Assembly: GCA_963576785.1 (NCBI GenBank)
Contig: OY756142.1
Location: forward strand, 1,054,001 to 1,118,000
Length of the DNA: 64,000 bases
Direction of reading: 5' to 3'
Source of the DNA: Chlorophyllum brunneum
Taxonomy: Eukaryota; Basidiomycota; Agaricomycetes; Agaricales; Agaricaceae
Part shown: piece by piece, positions 62,701-64,000 of the stretch
How the letters are laid out: every line of letters begins with the position of its first letter
Numbering within the stretch: the first letter of the stretch is position 1
The notes under the pieces: generated by a model
Told to the model about the DNA's origin: nothing
Database searches by the model: none
The model's input: the letters and a program-made list of their open reading frames with translations, nothing else
Made by a program: the position numbers and the translations under genes

Positions 62701-64000
62701 AGCGCGTCCGAGCGATAGGAAAGCCTCCTCAGGGGATGCTCTGCCTGTTTGCTCATATAAAGAATGTTCTTGTGATGTCATCTCAAGGTGTGGCAATAGC
62801 GAAGCAGCCAGTATTTCCCGTTCTGACGACTGACACCTAGGAAAGCGCCCACTGGCGTCTTGTTTAGGAGGTGGCGATGTAGACGGGTAGGAATCAGAAT
62901 CCTCTCCCCTAGATGTACCACTGAAAAGAGCGCAGAGATCTTTTCCAGATCATACAATACGAACCTCTACTCCCTATGACGTATGAGTTGCCAATGGAAT
63001 ACGTATCTATGGGTATCAAGGAAATTCAAACCGAGTGTACCGTCAACGACATATGTGACTTCGTCGTCGAATACATCAATTCTGATGTCCTGGTATGTTC
63101 TTATATTTTCAGGCTTAGGGTGGTTTTTAAGACGCATCAGGGCCTCCTGTCGGATCGTTTACTCATGATTGCAGGTGAGATGACCACTGTTGATATAGAT
63201 GGTTCATGGCCGTTGCTCATATTTGCAAATAGATCAGTCCAAAGTAATGCACGTGTAAGGCTTTCGAGTCCGCAGAAACTGACTTCCAATGTAGCAAGGG
63301 ATGAACGACGAAAATTGCATTCGCTTAGCTGAGCTTTGTTCGCAGGTACGAGTCGTATCCACCGCTGATGAAATTATTAATTTAAATAAATATACAGGCC
63401 GTCGACTACCCTAAGAACGGGATAGCTGTGGACCTCAATAAAGAAATCCTACCGAAAACGCTGATTCGATGCAAACCAGATTGGCATGCGGCCGAGGTTG
63501 TGTCCCCTCGGGAGACAGATTATTACACCTCGACGCGTGCGCTCGGAGAACTCTATCGAAACATCTCGCTCACGGATCCGGAACCTATGGAGACACCCTC
63601 GGGTTATCGCGAGCCACTCCGAGACCCCATCTCTCAAGTCTTGCGAGAGAAGGTGGAGTTCTACATCGGGGATCTGGTTCTACCGACCAAGGTAGCAGAT
63701 GAACCGCTGGAAATTCTTTACCAAAGCTACATGGAGGAGCTCAATTACATTCGCTCCACCCACACGCTTTCCAACACGCCTGGAGCTAAACTTCTCGAGG
63801 CTGAAGTGGTCGCTGGCACGATCCTCGCCAAGTGCTCACAGAAGAGATGGAGGAGCGATAGGATCTATAGGATGCGGCTTCATACCACAACGCTTGTGAA
63901 GGAGACCAAGAATGAGCTACTATCACAGAAGGAGGACTATGACTTTGAGGAGCTGATGGAGGGTTTGAAGCGGGCATGGCGAGCCTGGGAATTGAGCCAG
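59771..64000 (+). CDS. RNA-dependent RNA polymerase, QDE-1/RDR-type (3' end outside window)
   Basis: Cellular RdRP that copies aberrant or single-stranded RNA for RNA silencing (quelling type). Start at the ATG at 59771; the first 75 residues resemble the RRM-like domain seen in many fungal RdRPs. Conserved pieces follow: KIGVGYDGKPYVCFDTLTPP across an intron, RMLIEGPYATQSNRIIRQF, FFIRVDFRDEDRLQYRW, YLFTDGVGSISESLGDK, YQIRFLGYKGVVAVDEQLD, and FIYVCVQRAFDQEPEWLEGH with CMVTRSPVAHIGDVQR. The catalytic loop is GGDVDGDLFQIIQY, split by a 49-nt intron. ICDFVVEYINSDVL and AVDYPKNGIAVDLNKEILP follow. The frame is still open at 64000, so the end is missing. I could close all junctions from about 61,800 on. 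The common DLDGD residue Leu is Val here; all three Asp are kept. Confidence 0.93.
62887..62935 (+). other. Intron splitting the RdRP catalytic motif
   Basis: 49-nt GT-AG intron (donor GTAGGA, acceptor GCGCAG). Its left exon ends in GAT GTA GAC GG and the right one begins A GAT, so splicing creates D-V-D-G-D. Without splicing the frame stops at the TAG inside the donor. Confidence 0.85.

Overview
The window is nuclear DNA from a filamentous fungus, most likely a basidiomycete of the Agaricomycetes. Genes are dense and lie on both strands. Nearly every one is cut by many short (about 45-70 nt) GT-AG introns, and the protein set is fungal: a SEC10 exocyst subunit, an RNAi-type RNA-dependent RNA polymerase, STB6-like and PX/PXB-type proteins, and UBC8. 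The class assignment is inferred from gene and intron style, not from a marker. I see no rRNA or tRNA gene, transposon, CRISPR array or viral sequence. All gene spans include introns.

Left part (1-22.4 kb): the end of an acidic DF-rich protein; an RRN11-like Pol I initiation factor; RIX1 (60S pre-ribosome); SEC10 (exocyst; a clean 13-exon model); a mitochondrial enoyl-CoA hydratase-type enzyme; a full-length ABCC-type ABC transporter; the DEAD-box helicase SPB4 (60S biogenesis); and a PX-domain protein.

Middle part (22.4-39.2 kb): an STB6-like protein 25 bp upstream of the PX gene on the same strand; a RING-RING-LON protein; a CCDC47-type ER protein; an unknown 160-aa protein; glucose-6-phosphate dehydrogenase divergent from THOC5; the E2 enzyme UBC8; and a coiled-coil RING protein whose reading frame is damaged.

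Right part (39.2-64 kb): two RhoGEF genes tail to tail; an LRR protein of the GRR1/AMN1 type; an ambiguous small locus; a membrane-anchored amidohydrolase; a REB1/TTF1-like Myb protein; a CCDC97-like protein; an intronless C2H2 protein; and an RNA-dependent RNA polymerase that runs off the right edge.

Four genes (RRN11-like, RIX1, SPB4, REB1-like) act in rRNA transcription or ribosome assembly. Several convergent gene pairs end within 9-165 bp of each other, so their mRNAs should overlap. The strongest unusual signals are three GC-AG introns, one of which splits a Walker A motif next to a 19-nt exon. Others are an intron inside the catalytic DxDGD motif of the RdRP, a RING gene with frame breaks, a UBC8 gene with no in-frame ATG, and a triple 9-mer in front of the REB1-like gene. 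I did not find a clearly new multi-gene system.
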